From positions 62,001 through 126,000 of the IMG/VR virus record IMGVR_UViG_3300035698_019437: a stretch of 64,000 nucleotides of DNA. The stretch is one strand, 5' to 3'. A program made the position numbers and the translations under genes. The notes under the pieces are model-generated. The model was not told the DNA's origin, did not search any database, and worked only from the letters and a program-made list of their open reading frames with translations. The stretch is from a virus. Positions within the stretch are counted from its first letter, which is position 1, and the number at the start of each line of letters is the position of its first letter. Below, piece after piece: positions 10,960 to 21,800 of this stretch.

Positions 10960-13900
10960 TGCCTATATCTACTAAAAAATATGGTTTGATTGCCTTCACC
11001 GATGGTGATGTATATTCTGCTGCTTCAGATAAAGAACGTTTTGTAATCATAGATAATCAACTTGCATCTCTTGCAGATTTAATTACAGACGGCGTTATAG
11101 ATGGATGGTCTGTTGTAGATAATAGTACTACATCTACACTGTCTGTAAAAGTTACGTCTGGCCTTGGATTAATAGATCGCAACATTACGAGAACTTTCCA
11201 ATCATTTTATGTTGATATAACAGATAACACTACTTTGTATGTTTATATGCAAAGAAAAAGAGACTATATAGCATCCTTTAGCCCGTTTTCTGAAAGGGCA
11301 AGCGTTATTTATGTTGATGCGACACCTCCAGATATGCCAACTGGACTTCATGCCGCTAGAACTATATACAGCTCTATTACGATAGCATGGAATAACAACA
11401 TAGAACCTGATTTATCTTATTATTCTATAGAGAAAAGTATAGATGGCGTGGTGTTTGCAGAAGTTTCTCAAGAGACTGATCCTATCTATATAGATACGGA
11501 TGTCAGCGACAACACGACATATTCTTATAGGATTATAGCTGTCGATAATAGTGGTAATAACAGCGTCACTTCTGCTGTTGTTACAATTACTACTCCTGTT
11601 GATACAACGTCACCAGTAAATCCATCGTTCTTGTTGGTTTTTGTAGGCGACGGTCAACTAGAATTAGTTTGGGAAACTCCTAAAATAGGCAGCGTTTCTT
11701 ACTATGAGGCAAGAGTTCAAAAGTTAGATGAGCAACATCAAGAGACTGGTTCTATATCTGTCTACACCGCAGATTCTATTGCTACTAATCTTTTTATGTT
11801 GGGGCTTGATAATGAGACATCGTACAAAGTTGAATTCTATGTAGTGAATCCAAACGGCGTAAAGTCTCCTGGTCTAGTAAAGATAGCAACTCCTGTATCT
11901 AACATTGGACCGCAAGAAATAAGTGACTTGACAATATACGATTTGCAAAGCAGTGTTTCTGAAAACGGTGTGTTGTTGAACATTTCATTTATTCCCGGAA
12001 TAGACCCATATAGAACATTCGCAGATGTTTTTATAATTACATTAATAGAAAACGGGATAACTACATCTGATGAGATTATTATAACCAACTCTAATGCATT
12101 AGAAATATCTTTGTTTAACGTTGACGGATTAATAAGTCCTATTTTACCAAGAACTGATTATATAATTAAAGTTCAAGGTAGGGATTCGGATGGGAATGTC
12201 AATAATGGCGTAGTTGGAAGAATAGAAACTAGGAATTTTGTTTCTCCTGCATCTCCGAGTAACCTGAACGTTGTTTCATATTTTGATAATGGAATACATT
12301 TTTCATGGACGAATAGTGTAGATATATTTAATCACAATACAATAACTGTTATAAAGCAGAATACATCTACCGGTGCTCAAACGGTATTAGAAAATTCTAC
12401 TAATATAGGTAAAGCTGCATCATATGTTATTACCAAAGAAAACATTGAAGGTAATTTTACTTATTCTATACAGTTGTATGCAGTTGATGAATATGAAAAT
12501 AGAAGCAGTACTGTTTCTAAATCACTAATTGTCGAAGCGTTTGAAGCTCCTGATATACCTTTAGAACAATTTGCTTTGTCAGGTGTTGGAAGTGTATTTT
12601 TGGGGTGGGAACCAAGAAATGATCAGCCAACAGAGTATTACAAAATATGGAGATCAGATTATGACGAGAGATCAGTTACTGCTAGTGATTTTTCTCTCAT
12701 CGATACCATCCCTGGTTCATTAACATCATATACGGATTATACTGCTGAGCTTGAATCTAGATACTACTATTTCGTAACCGCTGTTAGCAAATTTGGTGGA
12801 GAATCCCTCAATCCAATAGACGATGAGTTTTATTATTATGACATGATTTATGCTTTTGGCGGATATTCTCATACAACAATACAGCCCGGTGGAATGGCTG
12901 CTACTAATTCAGGCGTTGCAGATGATTTCGATATTAGTCTGTCATGGGATGCTCCTGATAACGCAGAGGCTTTTGATGGATATGAAATATATAGGTCAGA
13001 TGGCAACACTTATGCATGGGAGAAAGTAGATAGCGTTGATAGGTATGAAACAAGTTATACAGATATAGACGCTGCAATAGATAGCCAGACTTACTACTAT
13101 ATGGTAAGACAGTTTAGAGATGAGGCGAGATTGTTTGTATCTACATCACCCTCCGCGCCTGTTGATTCTGTTGTATTAGCAAAAGTAACAACTACTTTAG
13201 GTCTAGTTACTGTAGATTCATCTGTATCTAATCAACTTGCACAATGGAGAGACCCACTTTTAGATTATATCAATGAAAAAACTGATGAGCATCAACACAT
13301 ATTTACTACAGAAAAAGACCGAAGAATCGATCTTCGAGAAAATGTAGTTATTACTGAGTGGACTACACTAGATAATAAGAAATATGGCACTGTACAAGAT
13401 TTAACAGGCGCTACTTCATACGTTGTTAAAGTCGATGGCTCTTTGCCTAATATGATGTATGAGGTTGATGATTTACTAGGTACAGTCATTTTTGAAAGAG
13501 CAACTGAATCTGACAATATAAGTGTAGAACTAGTTGGAGTTAATGAAACTCAGAATACGTTACCGAAAGAGAAAGTCTCCCAGGTGTTCGGTGAACAGGT
13601 TAAAGGAGACGCATTCGCCGTTGAACAGATTCCGATCTTAGACCATTTAGGTAGAACGGTTGAAGAGCTTGTTCCTGTACAGTTAAGAATGCAGACTTCC
13701 GATGGCTTTAGGTTTACAATTGCACAAAATAATTTTAGCGATGTTGATGAAACAGTAGGAACTTCTGTTACGTTTTATCAAGTAATGCAAGCGATTGTAC
13801 CAAATCAGGTTGAACTTTGTTGGGAAGATTTGATATTTCCAGAATGGGATGACCTTCTTTTTAACGAATGGTCTAAATTCCCGTTTGATTGTTCTTCATC

Positions 13901-16862
13901 TACCCCTACAGGAGATGTATATATACTGATTGCGGCGACAAGTTGGGGAATTTTATCTAGTCTTGATAACGGAACAAACTGGGTTGTTTCTTTTATAGGA
14001 GATGGCCCGATCCATGCTTTATATTTTGCTCCTGTATCTAGTAGATACTATGCTCTAGGTAACGATACTGTATATTTGAGTTATAACGGCATTACATGGG
14101 TAAGGACCAACAAAATTGAGAACGTATCAGCAGTTAGAGATATAGTTGAAGACTCGTCTCAAAATATATTTATCAGTACGAATTTGGGAGTCTATATACT
14201 AGAACCTGGAGACGTGGGAGATTATCTGGATTGGCAGCAGACAAGATTGATCGGTGCGACAACTTCGGACTGTTATGGACTTTGGTTAGATTCAGTTGGG
14301 AGTAGACTTGTAGTAAGTACGGAAATTGGATTGTTTGAAACTAATAATAATGGCATAACGTGGTCTTATACATCGGAGTTTGATGAAGAACAACCTATAT
14401 ATCAGTTCACAGAAGATAGCGGCTTTTTGTTTGCTTTGACGGACGGAGAAATCTGGAGAAAAGTCGCAGCTAATAATTCAGATAATCTATTAAAAGTTGG
14501 AGACCTGAATTCAGATGTATCCAGAAAATTTGTGATTTATGACAGTCATCTTATTATTAACAGCAATGACGGTATAAGAGTTTCCAGAAATAATATACAC
14601 AGTAGTAACGATGTCCAATTTGACGAAGATGCCAGCGATATACGATTTGCTGCTCGTAAGACAGAAGTTACATCCATAGACGTTGTTAATTCTATATTAT
14701 ATATAGGTTCTGACGAACACTTATTCAGTGGAACAGACATAGATGATATGTCTATTTTATATGAAAATCTCAACGGAAAGACTCCTACGGTTTACGTTAA
14801 TGGAGAAAGACAGGTGCTGGGATTCGTATATGATACTACTAATAACGTTATTTCATTCAGCAGATTGATAGATGAAGATGCAGAAGTATTGGTAGCTAAC
14901 CAGTATCAGCTTTATCGAGCTAAAAATGGCGGCTGGATTGATCAAAAATATATTGAATCTGTTAGCGTCCTGCAAAATAAGATACAGATTACTTCCGTAA
15001 CCGGCGCAACTAGTGGTCAGTTGGTTTCATCCTTCACGGAAGTTGTATTTCCTACGTTCGATGAAACAAATTCAAATAGCGAAACCGCTACTCCTTTGAG
15101 TCAAGAATATTTGGCAGAGGTACAAAGATTTCAAGATATAATCGCGGGTACAGAAATACTTGATGATGACGAAACATTGCAAGATGTAGCATCTAATATA
15201 GTTGGTCTATATAATGAAACGTATTCCCAGTTTTTAGGGCAAATTCGTTTTATATCTCTGATCGAGTATGATGATAATGATTATACTTTAGTAGGATTTG
15301 AGAGAGTATTGTCTACTTTAGATGATACGTTGTTATCTGATTATACTTTGGTAGATCATATTCCCAGCGTAGAGATAATACAGGAAGATGTTGTTCAATT
15401 GAACATTGTTGACGGTACTACACTGTTTACCAGCACTTTTGATAAATATGATGATTTAGCCATAAGTATAACAGGAACAACATTTAATGTTGATATGGTT
15501 TATTCTCATCAGGAAATAGATGATAACATAGAACATATAAATTCAGGTTTACCAGCGTCTGGTTTGGCTATAGCCTCTGACTCTAATCTTGTAAAGACTG
15601 GGTTGTTCTTCGAAAAGACATGGCCTGTCGCTCAGGAATCTGATAAAGATGAATGTTGTGGTAATGTGAAGCTATATCCTCCTTTGCAAACTAGTTACAT
15701 TATCCCTCGTGACAAGGCATGGTATGATACATTAAATTCTACGATTGACTATACAGAACATGTAGATTGTGGAGATTTGGGACTTTCTGTTAATTATCCC
15801 AATGCAGTTTTGTATATTCCAGAAGTTAGCAAGGTTTTCGTTGGTTCAGAATCTGGACTTATTTCAGTAAGTACAGTAAATTATGAACTATCTGTTGAAG
15901 CGTTTAGCACATGGAGCTACGAAGAACCTGTTCGTGATATAGTAAGATCAGGAGATGTGATTTATCTTCTTACTAAAGATAGATTGTATTCAAGTACAGA
16001 CTTTGGTGTAACGTGGGAAAAACAAAATATGAATAATTTGTCTCGCGATTTCTTAGCTTTTGCCATAGTCAGAAATACCAAAGTTATAGCTGCAAAAGAT
16101 GGAGTATATTATCTAAATAATAGTGTAGACGAATGGACTAAGGTATTCAAGTTTGGAGCAGATGGAGAATTACCAGCAGATTTTAATCAAGATGGTAAAG
16201 TAGATGTTTATGATTTGGCTGTTATTTCTAATAATTGGCTTGGAACCGATAAAACATTTTCTCAAGGAGACGCGAATGGAGATGGAGTTGTCAATCAATT
16301 AGATTTAAATATACTGAATGCATATTATGGTAGAGCAGACGCTTTTCTTTCTAATAAAGAAACGTCATCAGTAATCTTCTTCAACTCAAATAACTTGTTC
16401 ATGATAGTAAACAATGAATTGTATTATTCGGTTGACGGTATTCATTGGTCTTATGCAGGAAGTTTTGGAACAGTAGTTGTCGGTGATATAATCAGATATA
16501 GAAATAATATGGTTTTGGCTACGGTAAGCGGATTAAGATATGATGGAGGTTCATTTTTCAGCAGTTCCGTAGTTACATCGGTTGTAGATTTGCTAAATGA
16601 TTTAACCCAATCTTCATCAATGGAGTTTAATGCAGTAGCTGTGAGTGGAGATGGGACTGAGTTTGTTTCTGGCATGGCAAATGGAACTATCTATTTATTC
16701 GATAATGGTAGCTATATTCCTAAAGATTTATGCGTAACAGGTATGTCTACAATTCATAAGATAATTTATGTTGGTGATGAATTTTGGGCATTTGGACACG
16801 ATAAACTAAGGGTATCTTCTCTTGTTTATCCGATTACACTTAAGACGGGTGTACCTTTTTAA
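10959..16862 (+). CDS. Giant tail-fibre-like protein with FN3, Asp-box and dockerin modules
   Basis: A 1967-residue modular protein. Residues 1-120 share a module with the preceding protein. About six fibronectin type III domains follow (roughly 123-213, 214-315, 318-428, 428-528, 529-618 and 645-730), with the usual late strand around Y-S-Y-R-I-I-A-V-D. Asp-box-like motifs ending in T-W or H-W lie near residues 1001, 1040, 1128, 1678 and 1823, suggesting VPS10/BNR-type propellers. At 1741-1791 there is a two-repeat dockerin-like calcium-binding module between propeller parts. FN3 and propeller domains are common in phage proteins that touch host glycans. It lies head-to-tail with other virion genes, so it is probably a receptor-binding fibre. 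No catalytic site is visible. Confidence 0.75.
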   Translation: MPISTKKYGLIAFTDGDVYSAASDKERFVIIDNQLASLADLITDGVIDGWSVVDNSTTSTLSVKVTSGLGLIDRNITRTFQSFYVDITDNTTLYVYMQRKRDYIASFSPFSERASVIYVDATPPDMPTGLHAARTIYSSITIAWNNNIEPDLSYYSIEKSIDGVVFAEVSQETDPIYIDTDVSDNTTYSYRIIAVDNSGNNSVTSAVVTITTPVDTTSPVNPSFLLVFVGDGQLELVWETPKIGSVSYYEARVQKLDEQHQETGSISVYTADSIATNLFMLGLDNETSYKVEFYVVNPNGVKSPGLVKIATPVSNIGPQEISDLTIYDLQSSVSENGVLLNISFIPGIDPYRTFADVFIITLIENGITTSDEIIITNSNALEISLFNVDGLISPILPRTDYIIKVQGRDSDGNVNNGVVGRIETRNFVSPASPSNLNVVSYFDNGIHFSWTNSVDIFNHNTITVIKQNTSTGAQTVLENSTNIGKAASYVITKENIEGNFTYSIQLYAVDEYENRSSTVSKSLIVEAFEAPDIPLEQFALSGVGSVFLGWEPRNDQPTEYYKIWRSDYDERSVTASDFSLIDTIPGSLTSYTDYTAELESRYYYFVTAVSKFGGESLNPIDDEFYYYDMIYAFGGYSHTTIQPGGMAATNSGVADDFDISLSWDAPDNAEAFDGYEIYRSDGNTYAWEKVDSVDRYETSYTDIDAAIDSQTYYYMVRQFRDEARLFVSTSPSAPVDSVVLAKVTTTLGLVTVDSSVSNQLAQWRDPLLDYINEKTDEHQHIFTTEKDRRIDLRENVVITEWTTLDNKKYGTVQDLTGATSYVVKVDGSLPNMMYEVDDLLGTVIFERATESDNISVELVGVNETQNTLPKEKVSQVFGEQVKGDAFAVEQIPILDHLGRTVEELVPVQLRMQTSDGFRFTIAQNNFSDVDETVGTSVTFYQVMQAIVPNQVELCWEDLIFPEWDDLLFNEWSKFPFDCSSSTPTGDVYILIAATSWGILSSLDNGTNWVVSFIGDGPIHALYFAPVSSRYYALGNDTVYLSYNGITWVRTNKIENVSAVRDIVEDSSQNIFISTNLGVYILEPGDVGDYLDWQQTRLIGATTSDCYGLWLDSVGSRLVVSTEIGLFETNNNGITWSYTSEFDEEQPIYQFTEDSGFLFALTDGEIWRKVAANNSDNLLKVGDLNSDVSRKFVIYDSHLIINSNDGIRVSRNNIHSSNDVQFDEDASDIRFAARKTEVTSIDVVNSILYIGSDEHLFSGTDIDDMSILYENLNGKTPTVYVNGERQVLGFVYDTTNNVISFSRLIDEDAEVLVANQYQLYRAKNGGWIDQKYIESVSVLQNKIQITSVTGATSGQLVSSFTEVVFPTFDETNSNSETATPLSQEYLAEVQRFQDIIAGTEILDDDETLQDVASNIVGLYNETYSQFLGQIRFISLIEYDDNDYTLVGFERVLSTLDDTLLSDYTLVDHIPSVEIIQEDVVQLNIVDGTTLFTSTFDKYDDLAISITGTTFNVDMVYSHQEIDDNIEHINSGLPASGLAIASDSNLVKTGLFFEKTWPVAQESDKDECCGNVKLYPPLQTSYIIPRDKAWYDTLNSTIDYTEHVDCGDLGLSVNYPNAVLYIPEVSKVFVGSESGLISVSTVNYELSVEAFSTWSYEEPVRDIVRSGDVIYLLTKDRLYSSTDFGVTWEKQNMNNLSRDFLAFAIVRNTKVIAAKDGVYYLNNSVDEWTKVFKFGADGELPADFNQDGKVDVYDLAVISNNWLGTDKTFSQGDANGDGVVNQLDLNILNAYYGRADAFLSNKETSSVIFFNSNNLFMIVNNELYYSVDGIHWSYAGSFGTVVVGDIIRYRNNMVLATVSGLRYDGGSFFSSSVVTSVVDLLNDLTQSSSMEFNAVAVSGDGTEFVSGMANGTIYLFDNGSYIPKDLCVTGMSTIHKIIYVGDEFWAFGHDKLRVSSLVYPITLKTGVPF
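16179..16331 (+). other. Type I dockerin-like domain inside the 1967-aa tail protein
   Basis: Residues 1741-1791 hold two 22-residue repeats seven residues apart. The first reads DFNQDGKVDVYDLAVISNNW and the second starts GDANGDGVVNQLDLNILNAY. Each has the D-x-N-x-D-G-x-[VI]-[DN]-x-x-D-[LF] calcium-loop pattern followed by a short helix, which is the signature of type I dockerins. In cellulosomes these bind cohesin modules. The domain lies between Asp-box repeats, not at the C terminus where cellulosomal dockerins usually sit. Confidence 0.85.
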
Positions 16863-16874
16863 TGGGAGTTTGAA

Positions 16875-17867
16875 ATGGCAAACATTTATGTAGATGGGGA
16901 GCTAACGACTGGTACCAATAACGGTGGTTCTTGGGCTAACGCATATCAAGGGAATGTTGGATTACAAGCAGCATGCGATGCTGCTGTGGCAGCAGATATA
17001 TTAAATTTGGCTAGAACATTTACTTTGGCGGCTCTTATAGATATAGACCAAACATCGGGTACACAGCTTAGCCCCATACGAGTAATAGGCTATAATTATA
17101 ATTCAGGTTCTCCTATTGTAGATGGCACGTTTTCTACTTTAGACGGAAACAGTGCTGTTAATAATTGTATATTAGCTAACAATATAGATAATTGGATTTT
17201 TGAAAACATCGAATTCAAATACGCTAAAGACGATAATGCAGGAGTAACTGGAGCGGCTTGCAAGCACTGGTCTTTTATAAATTGTCATTCTCATCACGCT
17301 TTAGGTACTCAGTTAAATACTGGTGATGGGTGGGGAGGGTCTGGTACTACAGCTTTTGATAATGTTGCATACGTTTTATGCCAAGCATATTCCAATGCTC
17401 AGCATGGTTTTTTGGGTTATCATGCCGCGATGTTTGGTTGTACTTCACACGATAATATTGATGATGGATATTCTGCGACATACTCTATGTTTAATAATTG
17501 TATAGCTTATAGCAACGGAGATCACGGTTTTAAGTTGAGTGGAAACGAAAATCTTTTGGTTAATTGTGTATCGGATGGTAATGCAGACACTGGTGTATAT
17601 GTAGATGATGGTCCTTCTGTGTTGGCGGGTTGTAGGATAACAAACAATACTTGGGGTATAAGAGGCGATGCTTCAGCTACCGTCTTAGACTTCTATAATT
17701 TCCTTCAAGGCAATACTGTTCCTACTATTAATTGTACTGTTATTTCCACTATTAAAGGGCAAAATACTCGTACAACGACGGGTGATGAGGGATATATAAA
17801 TCGTGCTGCCGGTAATTTTGGATTGTTAGATACTGCTGCGGCTCGTCGGATGGAGGTACAGTTGTAA
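16875..17867 (+). CDS. Parallel beta-helix tailspike-like protein
   Basis: A 330-residue protein with a GGGAG ribosome binding site before the ATG. From about residue 60 to 290 there are repeated short strands ending in N-C, N-N or G-C turns (for example NNCILANN, WSFINCHSHH, FNNCIAYSNGDHGF and LLVNCVSDGNADTGVY). This is the PbH1 pattern of right-handed beta-helix proteins such as pectate lyases and phage tailspikes. The start (MANIYVDG, then GGSWANAYQG) matches the usual entry to such helices. No lyase or hydrolase active site can be named with confidence. It ends in TAATG overlap with the next gene. A role in binding or cutting a surface polysaccharide is inferred. Confidence 0.8.
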   Translation: MANIYVDGELTTGTNNGGSWANAYQGNVGLQAACDAAVAADILNLARTFTLAALIDIDQTSGTQLSPIRVIGYNYNSGSPIVDGTFSTLDGNSAVNNCILANNIDNWIFENIEFKYAKDDNAGVTGAACKHWSFINCHSHHALGTQLNTGDGWGGSGTTAFDNVAYVLCQAYSNAQHGFLGYHAAMFGCTSHDNIDDGYSATYSMFNNCIAYSNGDHGFKLSGNENLLVNCVSDGNADTGVYVDDGPSVLAGCRITNNTWGIRGDASATVLDFYNFLQGNTVPTINCTVISTIKGQNTRTTTGDEGYINRAAGNFGLLDTAAARRMEVQL

Positions 17868-18817
17868 TGTCTTATATGCATATATCTGCTGGTCTATTTC
17901 CACCTGATATATTTACTGATAATAACTCTATTTATGTTACGGCTGGTTTATCACCTAGTGATGTATCTTATGAGATAGCAACTAGCAATATAAAATTAGC
18001 TCAAATATTCTATGTCTATAATCAGTTTGTACCGTCAAAAGCTTCTTTGTATCTAAAAACCGTATCTGGTTATAGCATTCCATATTTTGATGTTTCTAGA
18101 CCAGTAACAATAGATGCTTTAAATTTTTCTCAATTAACTCAAAGAACTAACAAAAACATTGTTTATACCGATTATGGAGATTTTTCTGGTAAAGGAAGTA
18201 TATATGTTCTTGAACTTGATGCTCTAAGTCCCTATGCATCGTTATATTATCCCATAAAAGCCGATGACGATGGTGACGTTAATATTTATCTTAGAGGAAG
18301 AACCTCTACTGGAAGGTTTGTAGCTGATTTATATCTCGATTCTGTTCTAATAGCTTCTGTTGATCAACCTGGACCTGTTGGAGGTTGGGGTTGGTTCGGG
18401 CAGACTTTTACTTTAGATGACGATTCCATTCATATTTTAGAAATACGAATGATAGAAGATGGTAATGCTCTAGATAGATTTTGTATTAGTCAAACCGCGA
18501 TAGTACCAGATGATGTTAATGATTATCAAAATGCATATATCACTGTGCATATGCAAATACATTCGGTAGGGTCAGGAAGTGTTCCTGCTACTCCATTATA
18601 CATATATGACTATAAGACTACTTTGGGAGAGGTAAGAAATTCCGATTGGTATAACTTTAGTTTAAGTTTTTTGGATTCTTCGTTATCGATATTATGGGAT
18701 GATGTATATGCCATTGTTTTATTCAGTTCCGGGGGGAGTGCAACTAACTATTTAATCTGGGAATTAACAGATAATGACGATCCGTACATATGTGGACCAT
18801 CTGCTATAAAAATATAA
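17867..18817 (+). CDS. Virion-region beta-sandwich protein, function unknown
   Basis: A 316-residue protein starting in TAATG overlap with the beta-helix gene. Residues about 110-210 look like a carbohydrate-binding beta-sandwich: a strand with DVNIYLRGR, a partner with VADLYLDSVLIASVD, a Gly/Trp-rich GGWGWFG loop, then DSIHILEIRMIEDG. This order (ligand-free strand, short hairpin, late H-x-L-x-I strand) is seen in several CBM-like jelly rolls, but I cannot name the family. The rest is beta-rich with aromatic residues. Its position among fibre and spike genes suggests an accessory virion or host-binding protein. Confidence 0.6.
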   Translation: MSYMHISAGLFPPDIFTDNNSIYVTAGLSPSDVSYEIATSNIKLAQIFYVYNQFVPSKASLYLKTVSGYSIPYFDVSRPVTIDALNFSQLTQRTNKNIVYTDYGDFSGKGSIYVLELDALSPYASLYYPIKADDDGDVNIYLRGRTSTGRFVADLYLDSVLIASVDQPGPVGGWGWFGQTFTLDDDSIHILEIRMIEDGNALDRFCISQTAIVPDDVNDYQNAYITVHMQIHSVGSGSVPATPLYIYDYKTTLGEVRNSDWYNFSLSFLDSSLSILWDDVYAIVLFSSGGSATNYLIWELTDNDDPYICGPSAIKI

Positions 18818-18833
18818 CATAGAGGGATTCTGA

Positions 18834-18896
18834 ATGTTAGATAGAAATATGATTATCAAACCTTTCATTACCCTCATGGAGTTGTTTATCAAATGA
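18834..18896 (+). CDS. Possible 20-residue leader peptide
   Basis: A short frame (MLDRNMIIKPFITLMELFIK) has an AGAGGGA ribosome binding site about 7 bases before its ATG and ends in an ATGA overlap with the start of the 2686-aa gene. The 2686-aa gene has no clear ribosome binding site of its own in the bases just upstream, so translation may be coupled through this leader. It is too short to judge by coding statistics, so the call rests on the ribosome binding site and the overlap. Confidence 0.4.
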   Translation: MLDRNMIIKPFITLMELFIK

Positions 18897-21800
18897 GTTT
18901 TACTACATATTGGTATAATTTGTGCATCAGTCAATGGGAAACCCTTACATGGGAAGAGTGGAACCTGATGCAGTTTGTACAAAATATTTCAACAATTAGT
19001 ACAATATCAGACCCTCCTACTTATTATTACTATTATTTGTATAATTTACAGCACGGCGATCTTACTAGTGATAAGTGGTATTTGATTGACAGCAAGAAAC
19101 ACGCATATAAGATATATTCTGATTTTGATTCCCTAGATGAAGATAATGAAAGAATTTTAACGCGATCTGGAACTCAGCAGACGGAAGAAATAAATGTATT
19201 TAGCGACAAAAGCATACAACTTATAAATACGAGAATAATTGCTGATTCGATTGGTGGAGAAGATATAGAGCTTAGATTACCGAATAAACTAATCGGAATG
19301 GTATTCGATAAAAGCGGTAGTGTATTATGGAATGATGCAGACGAATTAAGATATACTTTAGCCAAAAGGCTGATTAATCGCTTGTCTGCCACGTATCCCG
19401 GAACTTTAGAATATAGCATATTTAAGTACGGTGGACAGCCTCTATCTTTGTTGTTTACAGGGTATATAGAAGAGGAAAATCCGTTTGATAATCTTCCAGA
19501 GTCAGAACCATGCTGGCCACAAGACCCATTCGTTGATGCGGTTAACAATTTTTCTGGATTCCGAATTCTTAGAAAAGAAGGTAGTCCACCAGCAAGTCCT
19601 ATAGATGGAGAGATTATTTTTGATGGAATAGTAAATAAGATACTAGATGTTGGATTAACTGATGGGACGACATATTACTACAAAGTCTTTACGTTTGATG
19701 AAAATTATTTATTCAGCGATGGAGTTGTTGTAAAGGTTGTTCCTAAAAGAGCAATTGTTCCAGATGGAATACCTATTTTTGAAAGTGAAGTCCTAAAAGG
19801 TACCGGCATTGTAGTAGATGAATATGTTTCAAGCGTATGGCATTTAGATGAAGAACAAGAACAGACTGTATATGATTTCAATGCTCGTACAGATTTGACA
19901 ATAACTGATGCAGAACCTAGATGGTTAAATAGTTTAGATGTTCCTGTAGGAATCGCTGGTTTAAGATTTGACGGCATAGCTACTGCTGCGTCTAGTACAA
20001 ATTCACAGGATTTAGCTCTTTCATCGAGTTCTCAATTCACATTTATGGCATGGGTCAATCCTTACACTATGTTGAATGATGAGGTTATTCTTTCTAGATG
20101 TGAAGATGTGATGGTAGCACCTAGACTTAATTATATATTCTTTATTAATGGGGCAAATGGTAGACTTGGGTTACAAACAAGCTATGCTGTGGGCGATGTG
20201 GTTTATTCGAATGCTAATGTATTGTCGGAAAACCAGTGGAATCACGTTGCTTGTACTATAGATGAATCAACTGGCGCGGTTATCTTTTACGTCAATGGAA
20301 CACCAGCCGGTGCTGTTACTCTGGGTACAAATACTGTGGATACAGGAGATTTACAGTTTTTTATTGGGTACTCATCTTTAGTGGCACACGAAAGGTTCTT
20401 TGGAGAAATAACCGAAGTAAGCGTACATAATACTATAAGAGATTTAATATACATAAATCGTTATGCTACTATTTCAAGTAGAACTGATCAAGATAACGGC
20501 GATAGGTTAGTAGTCCTTAAATATACTGTATATGATGATTTCAACTTTTCTGGCGGAAGAGTTCGAATAGTTCAGAAAGATTTGAGTTTACCTTCTAATG
20601 AGTTAGACGGAAGCGTTATATATGATGTTGCAGCAGTAGCGGGAAATTATTATACGACTTACAGAGATAATCTACTGTTAGGTTCTACTGAATACTTCCG
20701 CATATTCTCTTCTAACGTTATAGGGAACTATAGTGATATACGAGATTCAACGTCTATAGAAACGGTTATTACAGATATGAGTGATGAAGCTAAAGAACAC
20801 ATCACTTCTTTGGTTTCTCCATACGATGTTCCAAACAATATTACAGTGTTGCCAGGCAATAGAAAGATTTATGTTAATTGGGATAATACTATATGGAATA
20901 CTAATATAGTTAGAATGAGATTATATTCTTCCCCTGATTCTTTTCCTGTAGTAGACGATATGGGTAGCGATGGAGAACTTATATTCGAAGGCATCATTTA
21001 CAGTGATACCGGTTATGTAGACAGGGGTTTGATTAATGGAAGCAGTTATTATTATACGCTAGTGGGTATAGATAGATATAATCGAGTTTCTGTAGCAGCT
21101 AATTCATCATCTACGCCATCTATATCTGCAAATGAAGTTGGGATACCGCTTCTAGAGGTTGAGTCTTTAAGCTACGAACTAGTTGATGCTAATAGTATAA
21201 ATTTGTTTTGGAATAATCCTATAACGAGTAGAACTGTAACTGCATACTTTGCACAGGATTTAGTATTTTATTCTTCTATACGAGATGAATACGGAGACAC
21301 GGTAACAACTGATTTTGATGTGTCTATAGAAACAGATGCATCTTATGAGTTATACGAAGATGCTGCTGAAAACATATTTGTAGGTGAAACTGAGGTTAAT
21401 AGTCCGGATGTAGAAGATTTATATCAGTTTATACTGTCTGATCCTATTGATGAAACGGTTAAGGCAACATTCCAAACTGCTGACGATACTTCTTTATTCG
21501 AAAATATTAAGAGTTTAAGGATAGAACTTAAATTACAGATTTCTTTACCTAATCAAGGTGGTACAGGAGAAGTTTTTGAATATAGTTCTTTGCCAGTTGT
21601 GATTGAATGGCAAAATCCGATAGAGTTTGATATTATAAATAGAGACTCTAAGCATGTTATAGAATCGTGTAAAAAGACTATAAACGTTTTAGATAATCAG
21701 GTTGTAGAATCCAAAAAACAGTACGATGGTATTTATGTAGGAGCTAGCGAGCCTTATGTTGCTAAGCTTTCTGCTACGTACAGAGGAAGCAGCTTAGTCG

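Noticed and set aside
17323-17505. Sixty-codon frame inside the beta-helix gene
   Set aside because: It lies wholly within the beta-helix gene in another frame and shows no domain; it is a shadow frame.
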